41,699 nucleotides of DNA, from assembly GCA_036897485.1 (NCBI GenBank), contig JAYMTF010000267.1, positions 1 through 41,699 on the forward strand, written 5' to 3'. The notes under the pieces are model-generated. The model did no database searches, was not told where the DNA came from, and saw nothing but the letters and a program-made list of their open reading frames with translations. The position numbers and the translations under genes were made by a program. Origin of the DNA: Pelargonium nanum. Its lineage: Eukaryota; Streptophyta; Magnoliopsida; Geraniales; Geraniaceae. Shown here in pieces: positions 1-11,000 of this stretch; the first letter of the stretch is position 1, and every line of letters starts with the position of its first letter.

Positions 1-200
1 CCCTAAGTTTCGATAAAAATCAAGTTGCTCTCGCAACTTTTATATTTAGATTTCGTAAAAATTGATAATGTGACGACATATAAAAACACCCAAATATCAA
101 ATAATTGTTGACATGACAGTCTTTGATAAAAAAATAATTTTAAATAATTAGTCACTAATTGATACGTGTTTCATAAATATTAAAAAATATATATATACTT

Positions 201-394
201 ACCACCAAGCGCGAGGGTTAACTGGTAAGGTGTTCCAGCTTAACTTGAGGTCTCAAGTTCGAGTCTCAGGGAATGCAGATGCGTTAAAGCTTGGTAGGGA
301 GAGTTTTGCCGCCCTTGTGGTCCTACCCGGCTCGAATAAGGATTAGTCTGAGTGTGGTAGAACGGCTTAAAGGTGACAACCGCGAATTTACGGG
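201..394 (+). mobile_element. tRNA-derived SINE with 13-bp target site duplication
   Basis: The body contains a tRNA-like head: GGGTTAACTGGTAAGG resembles box A and AAGTTCGAGTCTC resembles box B. An unrelated region follows. The element is flanked by perfect 13-bp direct repeats TATATATATACTT at 188-200 and 395-407. The duplication is AT-rich, which lowers its weight slightly, but its position at both ends of a tRNA-headed unit of about 194 bp supports a retroposed SINE. Confidence 0.7.
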
Positions 395-407
395 TATATA
401 TATACTT

Positions 408-1337
408 GACATTGTGTGACAAGTGGTTTTTATGAATTATTATATAACTAGAAAGCATACCTCAAATCATTTTATTACACTAACATTTAAATATTACTTT
501 AAATTAAGTTATATGTAAGCAATTAGTATTATGTTATTATATTTAGATTTGTCACGTCACCACTTTTTATAATAAAGTCAACGAATGTTAATGACATTGA
601 CCAATTTGTAGCTTCATTCATTCTCATGTAAGCTTCGAGATGAAATAGTTATAGTAAAAGAATACATAGAGAATTTTCGGTACTCACCCAAATACGTGGA
701 GAAAAGTGGCAAAATCACGTACAACTCCCTCCAAAGAACTCAATAGTCTCACAACTCCCATAAGAACGACTAATGTTTTCCTCAAAATACTTTTTCAAAC
801 CTATTTTTCCTCATTCAAATAAAGACATGACGAACATAAAATGAAAATAACATCGTAGAAACAGATGCGATAGGAAAAAGAATCATTTGACACAAATAAC
901 ATAGTAGAGATAGTACTTCATGTACATCTAAATAAACTATAATTACTCTCTTCGTCTTAAATGTATAATCTTGCAAAACTCAAGGGTAAATTAGTGGTGT
1001 ATTTTCTATAATATACCCTCATGCACATTTAACATAACAATCTCAAGTGGTAGGGATATTGTCGATATTTCACCCACAACCGACTTCCTATAAAGACGAA
1101 ACAAGCACTCATTTTGAGACAGGAAGCAAAAGAGTAAACAAGACAAAAGCACAAACATCTTCAAGCAAGATCTCATTTGGAGGATAAAATGGCTACAACA
1201 AAAAAAATCTCACTTCAAGAACAAACTGCAAGCAAGATCTCATTCTGCAGGGTGTGTTGCTATTCGTAACATGAAATACAGAGAACTACATGCAATATCA
1301 GATTCGGAAAGATGTATATATTGACATCTACTCACAA
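408..1337. other. AT-rich spacer and 3' flank of the PRP38 gene
   Basis: No coding potential was recognised. The part closest to 1338 should contain the PRP38 3' UTR. A small direct repeat (ACTGCAAGCAAGATCTCATT-like, around 1160-1247) is visible. Positions 1-187 are also AT-rich without a recognisable feature. Confidence 0.5.
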
Positions 1338-4225
1338 TTACTTCAACGGTGCCATTCCAAGAGATGCACGGATCCTGTTCCATTCGGCAACTTCTGGATC
1401 TTGATCATTTGTACCATCGTCCTTCTTCTCCTTCTTTTGTTTCCTCTTCTTTGGCTCTTCTCGCTCGTCATCTGCACGTCTTTTTGGACTGGTGCTACTG
1501 CGAGCGTGCCTCTTGCGGTGCTCCCCACCGTCTCTGTCCCGGTCCTTGCGCTCCCTACTTCTACTCCTACTCCTACTCCGGCTCCTTGAATGACTCCTCC
1601 GCCTGCGACTATCTCTGTCCCGCCTTCCTTCTCTGTCTCTATCTCGATCTCTCTCACGACCATACTCCTTTTCTTCTCTAAGGCGGTAACGATCCCTGTC
1701 TCTGTCCCTATCCCTATCTCTCTCCCTCTCTCTGTCCCGATCTCTATCTCTTCCCTTCCCACGGTCTCGGTCATAATCCCTATCATAGTCCCTGTCGTAG
1801 TCTCTATCCCTGTAAAGATCAAGTAAAGAGAAAAACATAAGAGTGAGATAAAAAAAAACATGTTTTACTTGCAGGAACTGTTCAAGGGTGGTACGTAACT
1901 CAATCAATGGGAGTGACGGCATAAACGACTGAGCTCACAAGTTCTGGATAGATAAATAAAAACTAAAAATAAAACTAACCCACATGAAACATACAGACTA
2001 ATGATGTTGAGCAACATAACTGTCTCACTCGAGAAATTGCCAAAGGTGCCAATTCCTAACTAGTTCAGTTGGTGAAAGATCCTTTGCATTATAACAGGAT
2101 TTTGGAATGATATATAGGTAGCGTAGCTTTTGGATTTAAAAATTTGGAATGGGAGTGGGATTCCAATTGAAGAGACATTCTCACGACAAACAAATCTTTA
2201 TCTAACCATGAACAATGAGAATATTCTTAATTCCCATATCCGAACAAAAGTAATAATCCAAACGCTATCCTAGTCTTCATCATTGGGCAGGAGATCCTTC
2301 AAACAAGTATCTATAGTGCACTCACACATGTGCACAGACTTGGGTATGTGTACATGTTCAAAGTTACATGACAATTTGCATCCCAATTTATCATTCCATA
2401 AGACGGAAAATTTCACATATAAACTTGAAAGACGGGTCACTCTTGGCAGAAAACACAAGGAGAAACTAACAACAGGAACCTCTCTTCTTTTGAAGTATCT
2501 AACGCATTATAGAGATAAAACCACCTTGCTCCGAAAGAGGTCTAGTAGAAAATAAGAATGACCACACATCACGCAGAAGTGACAAAACAGACATACTCTG
2601 ATTTCTATGTACCAAATGACTATGATAACTAATTGGAATCCCAATATAAAGATTGTATGATTCATCATACTTCTCGCTGCACACTGTCAGTGCAGAGAAA
2701 CCTGGCAGAATCATGTATATTTACTATAGGAAGCTGCTTTAAATCAACACTGGCCTGAATGCCATGGTTGACCAATAGTTTTGATGAAAAAACAATTTAA
2801 GTACACAAAGATAGACAACAACTTCCGTAACGGTTTTCTACAAGCACTACCAAAAAAATACTTCACCAATTCAATTACAATCAACTCACAATCACATGTC
2901 TTCAGTCACTTAAATGGTTCTGTGTTTTAAGCTTTAATGTGAAAACCCTAATCTTCCAATCTAAAAAACAATATCAATGTTTCCGCTTATATAGAAAAGC
3001 CAAAAGTGTGTGAATTCAGCTTGTTCAACTACTAGATTTAAAAGAGCTCCTAAACTAATTTTACACAAATTTATACCATGAACAAGTCATAAACTAGAAA
3101 CACCGGATAGCTTCATACCTGTGACGATGACTATCGCGTCTTCTGTCCCTATCTCTTTCCCTTGCAGGACTCCTCGTTCGGTAATAATCCTGTGAAGTGT
3201 TCAAAACCATACAAAGAATAAAATTTCAGTAGAGACAAAGCAATAAAGCATTTCTACAGAAAATGAGAAACTAAAACACAAACCTTCTCATGGCCTCCAT
3301 CTTCTAATTCATCGTTGAGCTGCTCATTCTCCTCCCTTTCTTCTTCCTCTTCAAAATCATCTTCCAGAGCACTTTTTCTCGGTTCCAGTGTGCCAATTGT
3401 TTCCAGATTCGACCTAATTGGAACAAAATTTCAGTTAAATCTCAACAAACACAATATAAGAGATGATTATTCCTGATTCAATGTATGTATAGGGAGTTTA
3501 AGCTAACAATTGACAAAATTAAACGCAATTGAGACAATTGTTTCCAGATTTGACCTAATTGGAACAAAATTTCAGTTAAATTTCAACAAACACAGTATAA
3601 GAGATGATTGTTCCTGGTTCAATCTATGTATAAGAGTTTAAGCTAACAATTTACAAGTAAATCAAGCATCAAGCACATAAACAAAGAATTTATGAGGGAT
3701 CTTTAGCTCGAAAGAGAAGTACCTTTTCTTGATCCGTGGCAAAGCAACGTCACAAGAGTAATCCTTTGTGAGTAGCTCATCGATAACCTCATCAACATGA
3801 GTCAGAGCGAAGCGTCCATCAGGCATTTTCTGCCGGAGTTTCCGGTAGTCGTTGTACAGAGGCTCAAGGTAGCGGTATATGTCGACGTCGGTGCCGGTGA
3901 GGCGCAAGTAGAAGGCACCGAGAATACGAACGTACTTGTAGTCCTCGTTTTTGATGAATTCGACGACGATGTCCTTCTCCGGCTGGATCTGGAGCATCTT
4001 CATGACAAGGCACATGAACGGGGTGGGCTTGCGGTTGCCACCGAAGGTCCCGCCGAGGTGGTCGAGCTCCATGGCTTTGTCCACCAGCGTCTCCGCCGTG
4101 AGACCGAAGCACTGCTCCTTCCAGTAGGTGTTCTGGTAAATCTTCGTCCGGAGAATCTTCTCCACCAGGTTCTGTGGATTCGTTCCCCGTATGCTCTTCG
4201 CCGCCGGGTCCGTACGATTCGCCAT
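1338..4225 (-). CDS. PRP38: Pre-mRNA-splicing factor 38 (PRP38 family), 4 exons
   Basis: Nuclear splicing factor; PRP38 proteins belong to the spliceosomal B complex and are needed for activation of the tri-snRNP. Predicted exons on the minus strand: 4225-3723, 3413-3284, 3189-3119 and 1809-1338, total 1176 nt, 391 aa, with phases that agree at every junction. Residues 1 to about 168 form the PRP38 domain: it begins MANRTDPAAKSIRGTNPQNL and includes GGTFGGNRKPTPFMCLVMKM and ILGAFYLRLTGTDVDIYRYL. Exon 2 encodes an acidic linker (EDDFEEEEEREENEQ). Exons 3 and 4 encode a low-complexity tail of RD/RE/RS dipeptides, then a basic KKRKQKKEKK stretch, ending GMAPLK. An RS-like tail is known in plant and animal PRP38A. 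The tail's repetitive codons also create long open frames on the opposite strand and in other frames, which are shadows. A telo-box lies just upstream of the ATG. Identification is firm; exon borders are predicted. Confidence 0.93.
3394..3657. repeat. 141-bp tandem duplication carrying a copied splice acceptor (PRP38 intron 1)
   Basis: Two similar copies, about 3394-3534 and 3535-3657, both start CAATTGTTTCCAGATT and share long near-identical blocks such as ACCTAATTGGAACAAAATTT. The copy nearest exon 2 holds the real acceptor and the first 20 nt of exon 2. The other copy sits inside intron 1 and carries the same TTAG|GTC acceptor with its exon start at 3554. Confidence 0.85.
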
Positions 4226-4252
4226 CGTCTCGGTCGAGAGAGAGTGAATCGC

Positions 4253-4268
4253 AAAACCCTAACCCTAA
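4253..4268 (-). promoter_or_regulatory. Telo-box (double CCCTAA repeat) in the PRP38 5' region
   Basis: AAAACCCTAACCCTAA on the plus strand lies 28 to 43 bases upstream of the PRP38 ATG. Short interstitial telomere motifs (AAACCCTAA) near the transcription start are a known feature of plant genes for translation and RNA processing. The motif is seen directly; its use here is inferred. Confidence 0.6.
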
Positions 4269-5060
4269 GCTCTTGTAGACAGAGAAGATTATGGTATTTT
4301 ATTTATTTTATTTAAAATTCAAGGCCGGTTTGATCTATTTGGCTGTCGGACCGGTTTTTAACCTAAACCGGGTATCAAATTATTATTGGAGCGAGTGGGG
4401 GTGGCAATTTTGGTTTCAGATTGAATTTGTCTGGGTATGTACGACAGAATTCGACACAAAAAGCTTCGTATTCGTTCGGGTTTCGGGCTACATGCGAGGT
4501 GGGTTACGCATTTAAGTGTGAAATGGGTGGATTCTCACGGGTTTGCCCCGATTTGATCTGTTTTGGCCCCAAATTTCAACAAGATAAATCAGACACGACA
4601 TAAAAGTTGGTCAAGTCAAATGAGTCGGAGAAAAGAAGAATCAAATATTGAATGCCCACGAATTCAAATTCAAATTGTCGACTCTGTGAGCTAGTCTAAT
4701 TTCGACAATCACCTGATAAACATAGTTGTGAAGTTGAATAGTTTTACCAAATCGCAAAGGAGATTCAATTAGGGCAAACACTCAACCCAAGACAAATAAA
4801 CACAGCTCTTAACCATTTCACTCTATCATTTGAACAACAAACACAATTGAAATATATTCAAATCGAATCGAAAAAAATAGGAATTACAATACTACAATAA
4901 CCCAAAGGCGACAAATGCGGTTCGCTATAAGCAAATACATGTACAAGATTAATATCATCTTCATCACTAACCAAGGTTTTATGTCCTTCCTTACCTTTGA
5001 TAAGGAGCATGAGGGAGAGACTAAAACCTACGAGGACTGGATCGGTAACTTACATACAAT

Positions 5061-8000
5061 TTAATCTCGTCTTTGTATTTGCTCAGGTGCGTTGTTGTTG
5101 CTCGTTGTGGATGACGACGCTGCTCTGCCATTTAGTATCCCGTTGTCCAAGGGTGGACTCGTTCCCCATTTCCCATTTGTTTCTGCGGGTTCTATCACTT
5201 TCACGGACCCGTCATTCAATCCTACAGCTAACTGATTCGGGTCTAGAGGATGCGTAGCAACTACAAGCGGGTGCGGTGGTTGGCTCCTACAAGATAATGA
5301 AAAGAATAAACGGTAAGCGAGTGTTGTACAGAACGAAAAATACTATAGACTTCAAGAGAGTTCTACTAGGGGAGTCAGTTTGTGTTCAGGTTGGCTCCTA
5401 CAGGATACGCTCAACAAGTTTAAATAATTGGGTTCAAAATTACATAACACGACCCGACACATTCAAATAAATGAGTTCGGATTGACCTGACATGACTCAA
5501 TATAATTGATCCGTTTAATTAACGAGCCATTTTTAACATGGTATGTATATCCGTTAATTCAGATCATGCCACAAATTGCCTGCCCCTTACAATTCGATTT
5601 ATGAGAGTTGCAAGTATAAAAGTCTAACTTACCCGTTTAAGACTGTTGGGGACAGATAAGCTGATGGAGCAATACGGCATCTTAGTTTCAAGCTATCAGC
5701 ATCGAAGACTCCAATGTTTCCATCGCAAAAAGTTGCGTAGATCAATTGACTGTTGCAGGAGTACGCTGCATTTGATATTGGAGCCGACAGTGCATCTTGT
5801 GGGACCCACTGCAAAGAAAGAATACACAGAAAATTTCAGTAGTCAAATTTGTCGAGTGATATAGCAACATCAATGTAATGTGTTAATATAAAACTTCCTA
5901 CCTGTCGGATACGATCCATCTTGGAGGCATCGTATATTGCTAACTGAGTTTCATGAACTACCAACATCCGGAGTTGGTCGGCGTGAAACTGTACTCGAGT
6001 TTCACCGGCTGTCGCCTTTCCAGAAGATATTTGGATCGAAATCGTTTTCATTTTATCCCACGTGTCAATGCTCCACACACACAACTGCAGATAGTTTGCA
6101 TATGTATTAACGTCGTAAAAACGCAATTTGTGGAGGATAAAAACTGTATCTTGTAACAAAGTTGGATCCGAAGTTTTGTTTCAAAGATTCTTTTTCAAGG
6201 TTATGCTGGAGGCCAGAGTTTGGAACTTTAATGGTTGGAGCCTCGCGGTTGTGAAAAACTATAAAAATGGTCCCTCAACTGTTGGTACCCGACCAGTTTG
6301 GTCCATGAACTATTGAAAATAGACCAAAATGATCCCCAACTTTAACTTGGAATAATTAAATGTTAAAATTGAAACTAATATATAAGGGAACCATTTCGGT
6401 CGGTTCTTAATAGTTGGGAACCATCTTAGCATAAAATTAGTTCAATGACCATTTTGGAAGATTTTCCTTTATCTAAATCAAAGCAAACGAATGATTGGTT
6501 CACTTACTTGAGCATCGGCACCGGATGAAACAAGGATATTGAGACTGGTGGAAAAAGCTAAACCGGTGATTCGTTTTTGGTGACCCCTTAGTTTTGATTT
6601 CACCTAGAGAAAGCAAAATAGCAAGTGTGAGTCTGTTACAACAAGTAGGACAAGTTCCTGAACATCAGCAACGAAAAAGAAGTTGAGAACTACCTCGTCT
6701 ACTCGGACATTGTAAATATGGATCGTTGAGTCCTCCATTCCTATGGCTAAAATGTTGTTATCCTGAGGATGGAAAGCTAAGAAGGTCGAAGAAGGAGGCG
6801 GCGGCATGAATGTCGTCATTACCTACAAATCATAGCAATCCATACCCAAACATTAACAAATAATAATTAAGACAATTTGAGGGTGAGCTTTAGCGCAACG
6901 GTAAAAGTTGTTGTGACCTTGAGATCACGAGTTCAAGTACAGAAAAAAAAAATCTTTCCAAAAGCGGAGGGAAGGCTCCATACATTAATGACCTTCCCCA
7001 GACCCCACAATGTGGGGACCTTGTGCACTGGGCCGCCTTGCTTTATTATAGCATTTCAGATACAAGAATGTGGCGATTTAACCTAAGAGATGTTACCTTG
7101 AATGTCATCATGTTGAACAACGAAACTTTTCCACCACAAGCCGACATGATATAGGAGTCGTTCTTTGAAAGCGCTATGCACGGGACTGCTTCGTCAAGGT
7201 TGACACCTGTTACGTCATTAGCCATAACGAGACCACTGTTTGGTTGCCATAGCTGTGGAACAACACTGGCCGTAGCCTATATGCACTCATACCATCAGAA
7301 ACCATTTTCTAAAAGCGGGGAAAATGCAAACATTCACAGAAGTAAAAGAGAATGGAGAAAATTGATTCGTAAAAATTGTTACCTTTCCACTAGGGTTTTG
7401 TTCGTTGCGAATCCATTTCCACAATTTCTGAGTACCGTTTGACCCGAGTGCCAAGACTCCAACACCGGAATTTGTATATAGAAGTCGAACAACCTGGTCA
7501 CAAACACACATTTATCCAACAGTTTAGAAGATAGAGTTAGCAAATTGAGTTTTAGGTTGGGATTTTCCGGGTTAAGGTTGAAAAGACCTAACCTAACCTG
7601 ACCCGCAGGTATGGCTCGCGGGTTTTACATAGAAAATGTGCGAGTTGAGTGTGAGTTGCCCGACCCGACCAAATTTTCATGGTAAGCCCAACCCAAAAAT
7701 TAACTAGGTCTTTTTTATGTGACCCAAACCCACAGAAATGAGCCAGGTTTCAAGTGTATACTGTTCGGGTCCAAATTCCCAGCTTTAGTATAGATGAAAT
7801 ATGTTATGCTAAACCATAGTAATGGAAACTACAAAACACACCTTGCTGAAAGTATCGGCGCTGTCGGGCATGGTGACCATCCGGCACTGGGCGGGATCCA
7901 AAATTTCAGACAATTGCCACGGTTTGGCTTTATCTACGTCCTCCAAAGTTTTCGGCTTTTCTATGCTTCTACCCATGGAATCAATTCCATTCTAAAAAAA

Positions 8001-11000
8001 AGTAACAAAAACAATTAATCCCTCAAAAACTACGGCTCAGAGTATATAGATAGTATAAAACATCGTCGCTACCGCAAAAAGAGAAACTTAATATTTTAAA
8101 TTAGAAAATTCAGCCAACTTACAAGGATAGGAGAAGGCTTGGCGGGAGAACTCCGCTCCACTTTACAATTGACTGGACTGGCACTTGGTCCAGCTGAAGT
8201 GCCAGACGCCTAATAAAAAGCAAAAAAGAAAGAAAAAGAAAGATAAAGAGACTAAGTGAATATCTTTAACAGGAGAATCATAGAGTGAATTGAGAGCGGC
8301 TCATTCTAACCTTGACTGCTGCAGATTCCATTGGCTTTCTCAAGGCTTCAAAAGGTGACGTCTCCGTCACTCTTAATGATCTACGACCAGATGCGTTTGC
8401 AAGTATCTTGATTCCGTTGTCTGCTGTAGTAACAGCAAGAAGATTTCCTTCCTTGTTAAATCTCAAGCGAGGAAGATTCTGAAACGATATATATGCCGTT
8501 GTTAATACCTTACTAAATAACAAAGCAGTTCCAAACATGGTGAATCTCCGATTCCCCATTTGATTACGTTGAGTAGAGTCGATTTAACAATCATGGTTCC
8601 AAAGAACAATAACAAAAGTTAAGAATCCATTACTGACCAGAAGTCCACCATCAGCGTCGGTGCTTGTGAGAACATTGATATTGTCCATATCCCAAAACTT
8701 GATCTGGCCATCTTCACCGGCCGCCAGAAAGTGATTTTGGGTGGTGTCGAACTGCACAACACCGTTCGATTTCTTTCTAAAACCAGCATACGTCCTCTTT
8801 ATTGCTCCTTCACTTTCGTTCCACTCAACTAGATAAGAGTCCCCTTCTTTGCTTGTTCCGCAAGAAAATAATCTGGAGATGAAACGAAAGCAATCAGATT
8901 TAATCAATAAACGGTATAAGAGAAAAAAAAAATGTAGCTTGTATCGATTTCTTTAGACAAGTCTCACCAAGAACACAGTGAAACATATGCATCAGAAATT
9001 TCACAGATCTTACCTACTTCCATCTGCACTGTAAAGCATTGTAGTGCACCAGTGTCCGGGAGCATCATAATCAACTCTAGAACCCATGTTGTCGTACAGC
9101 CAGGCCTTAATTTTCCCATCAATAGCGGTTGAAAATATAAACTGCAAATGCACAAGTGGAACAGCAGATGGCATATTAGAGCCATGTATTAACTGAAATA
9201 AAGGAATTTACATCAAACAAATATCAAACGCATTTCGATTTCATTGGTCTTGTGACCAGAACCCACACCTCTTGTGGGTTGGCTTAGGGTTAGGTCTTTT
9301 CAACTTGAAACCCGAGTTACCAACTCTAAATTGGTGATCACTACTGATCAATAACCTCAAATGCTGAAGGCTCGAGGGTACTTCAAATGTCAAACCTAAA
9401 ATGCTCTAATCCAACCCAAAAGTTTAAGAGATTGTATAGTAACACTACTCAAAGTTAAAAGCAACTTCAAAGTAACTTTTAGAAGCATGTGGTCATTAAT
9501 TATTTAACTTCAAGAGATATTTCAACAATACAGATAACAAACTGGAACTGACTTCGGGTAACATATATACCTGAATGTTCTCCTTGTGATGAGGACAGAT
9601 AGAATATACCGGTGCTTCGTGACCTTCAAAATTAAATAGTTTTCGTCCCGTTAAATCCCATACCTGTTCCACTCACACATTTAGATCATGAACATATTTG
9701 TTATACAAACAAAATTTCACAAGAAACAATTATGACCCTCACCTTTATTAACTTATCATCACCACAAGTTACAACACATAGTTGTTTGTTCGGATGAGCA
9801 AAAGCCAAGTCATTCACACTACCAACATGAGCTTCAATCTGCCAAGGAAATTCAATAAAAGTTAAGACAGTTTACAATTTACCTCTGCTTGACAGGATGC
9901 TGAGTATAAACTCACCTCTAACTGCTGGTGTAGATCATTGGATTTTGGATAATTATACAAGTGAACCAAATGTTTGTTAAATGCAACCCCTGCGATAAAA
10001 AATACAGATTATAATTACAAAAACATTTAAACAAATAACTTAAAGTGTTGGTAGTAATTTAAGAGTAAATTGTAGACAGATACTCTATATATAACTCAAT
10101 TTGCAGATAGCTCCCTATACTTTTTTGCTTGCAACAATTAACACCCATAATCTCAATTTTTCATTTTGATAATGTAGCATTTTGAAAAGAAAAAAAATAA
10201 AGATAAATCCCGTGCCATACACATGATGAGATGAAAAATTCAATTAAATCTAACTGATGGAATGAAAAATTGAAAGCACAGAGAGTTAGTTGCCACGGAA
10301 AAAAAAGTGTATGGAGCTATTTGCAAATAGAGATAAGTATTAAGTTATATATTTGTAAATTTCCATTAATTAAACTAACACGTACCCACAAAATTTCCAT
10401 CGGGGCTCCATATGACACGGCTGACAGATATTGATGCATCTTTGGCATAAGAAGCCTGTAACGAACTCTCAATTGTAAGATCTGACGCGACTATTTTTTT
10501 TTTTTTTACAAAACTTTATTCTTAAAAGTTCAAGCAGCTGAGGTTGGGTAATAGAATACCTGAAATGTCATTGTTAAAGTTTGCATTTCCCAAATCTTGA
10601 ATGGCTTTGTAACCAACTTCTCACGTAATCCAAGTTCCCACAGTGTTATTTCACCGTTACCGGAACCAACTGGTCAATACAGACACTTTAAGTCAGACAC
10701 GATGAAGGAAATGTGTAATCTATGTGGTAGAAACATAGCTATTAAATTGATGAAAAATGGGTGTAACATAGACAATATTGATACCGAGAAGTAGTGTGTG
10801 CTGAGAAGGATGGAAATCCATGCTTGTGACAGCGGATCCGTTATGCAAAGTGAAGGCTACGGTTCTCGGCAGATCATCCAGTGACCAAGGAGTTTGTTGT
10901 CTAAGAGTTGGGTACGTAACCTAATGATTAAAGCAAATGAGTTACTGAAATTGTTCACAAACCATGCTTTGAGAGTGCATAGTTTAGAAGTTTCAAATAA

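Noticed and set aside
201-290. Possible tRNA gene (tRNA-like A and B boxes)
   Set aside because: No acceptor stem or anticodon arm could be paired; the flanking 13-bp duplication and longer body fit a SINE better.
1290-1826. Open frames on the plus strand and a second minus-strand frame over 1290-1861
   Set aside because: They are shadows of the Arg/Asp/Glu repeat exon of PRP38; the regular codons keep several frames open by chance.
3797-4315. 172-codon plus-strand open frame opposite PRP38 exon 1
   Set aside because: It is antisense to the well-conserved PRP38 domain, and its translation resembles no family.
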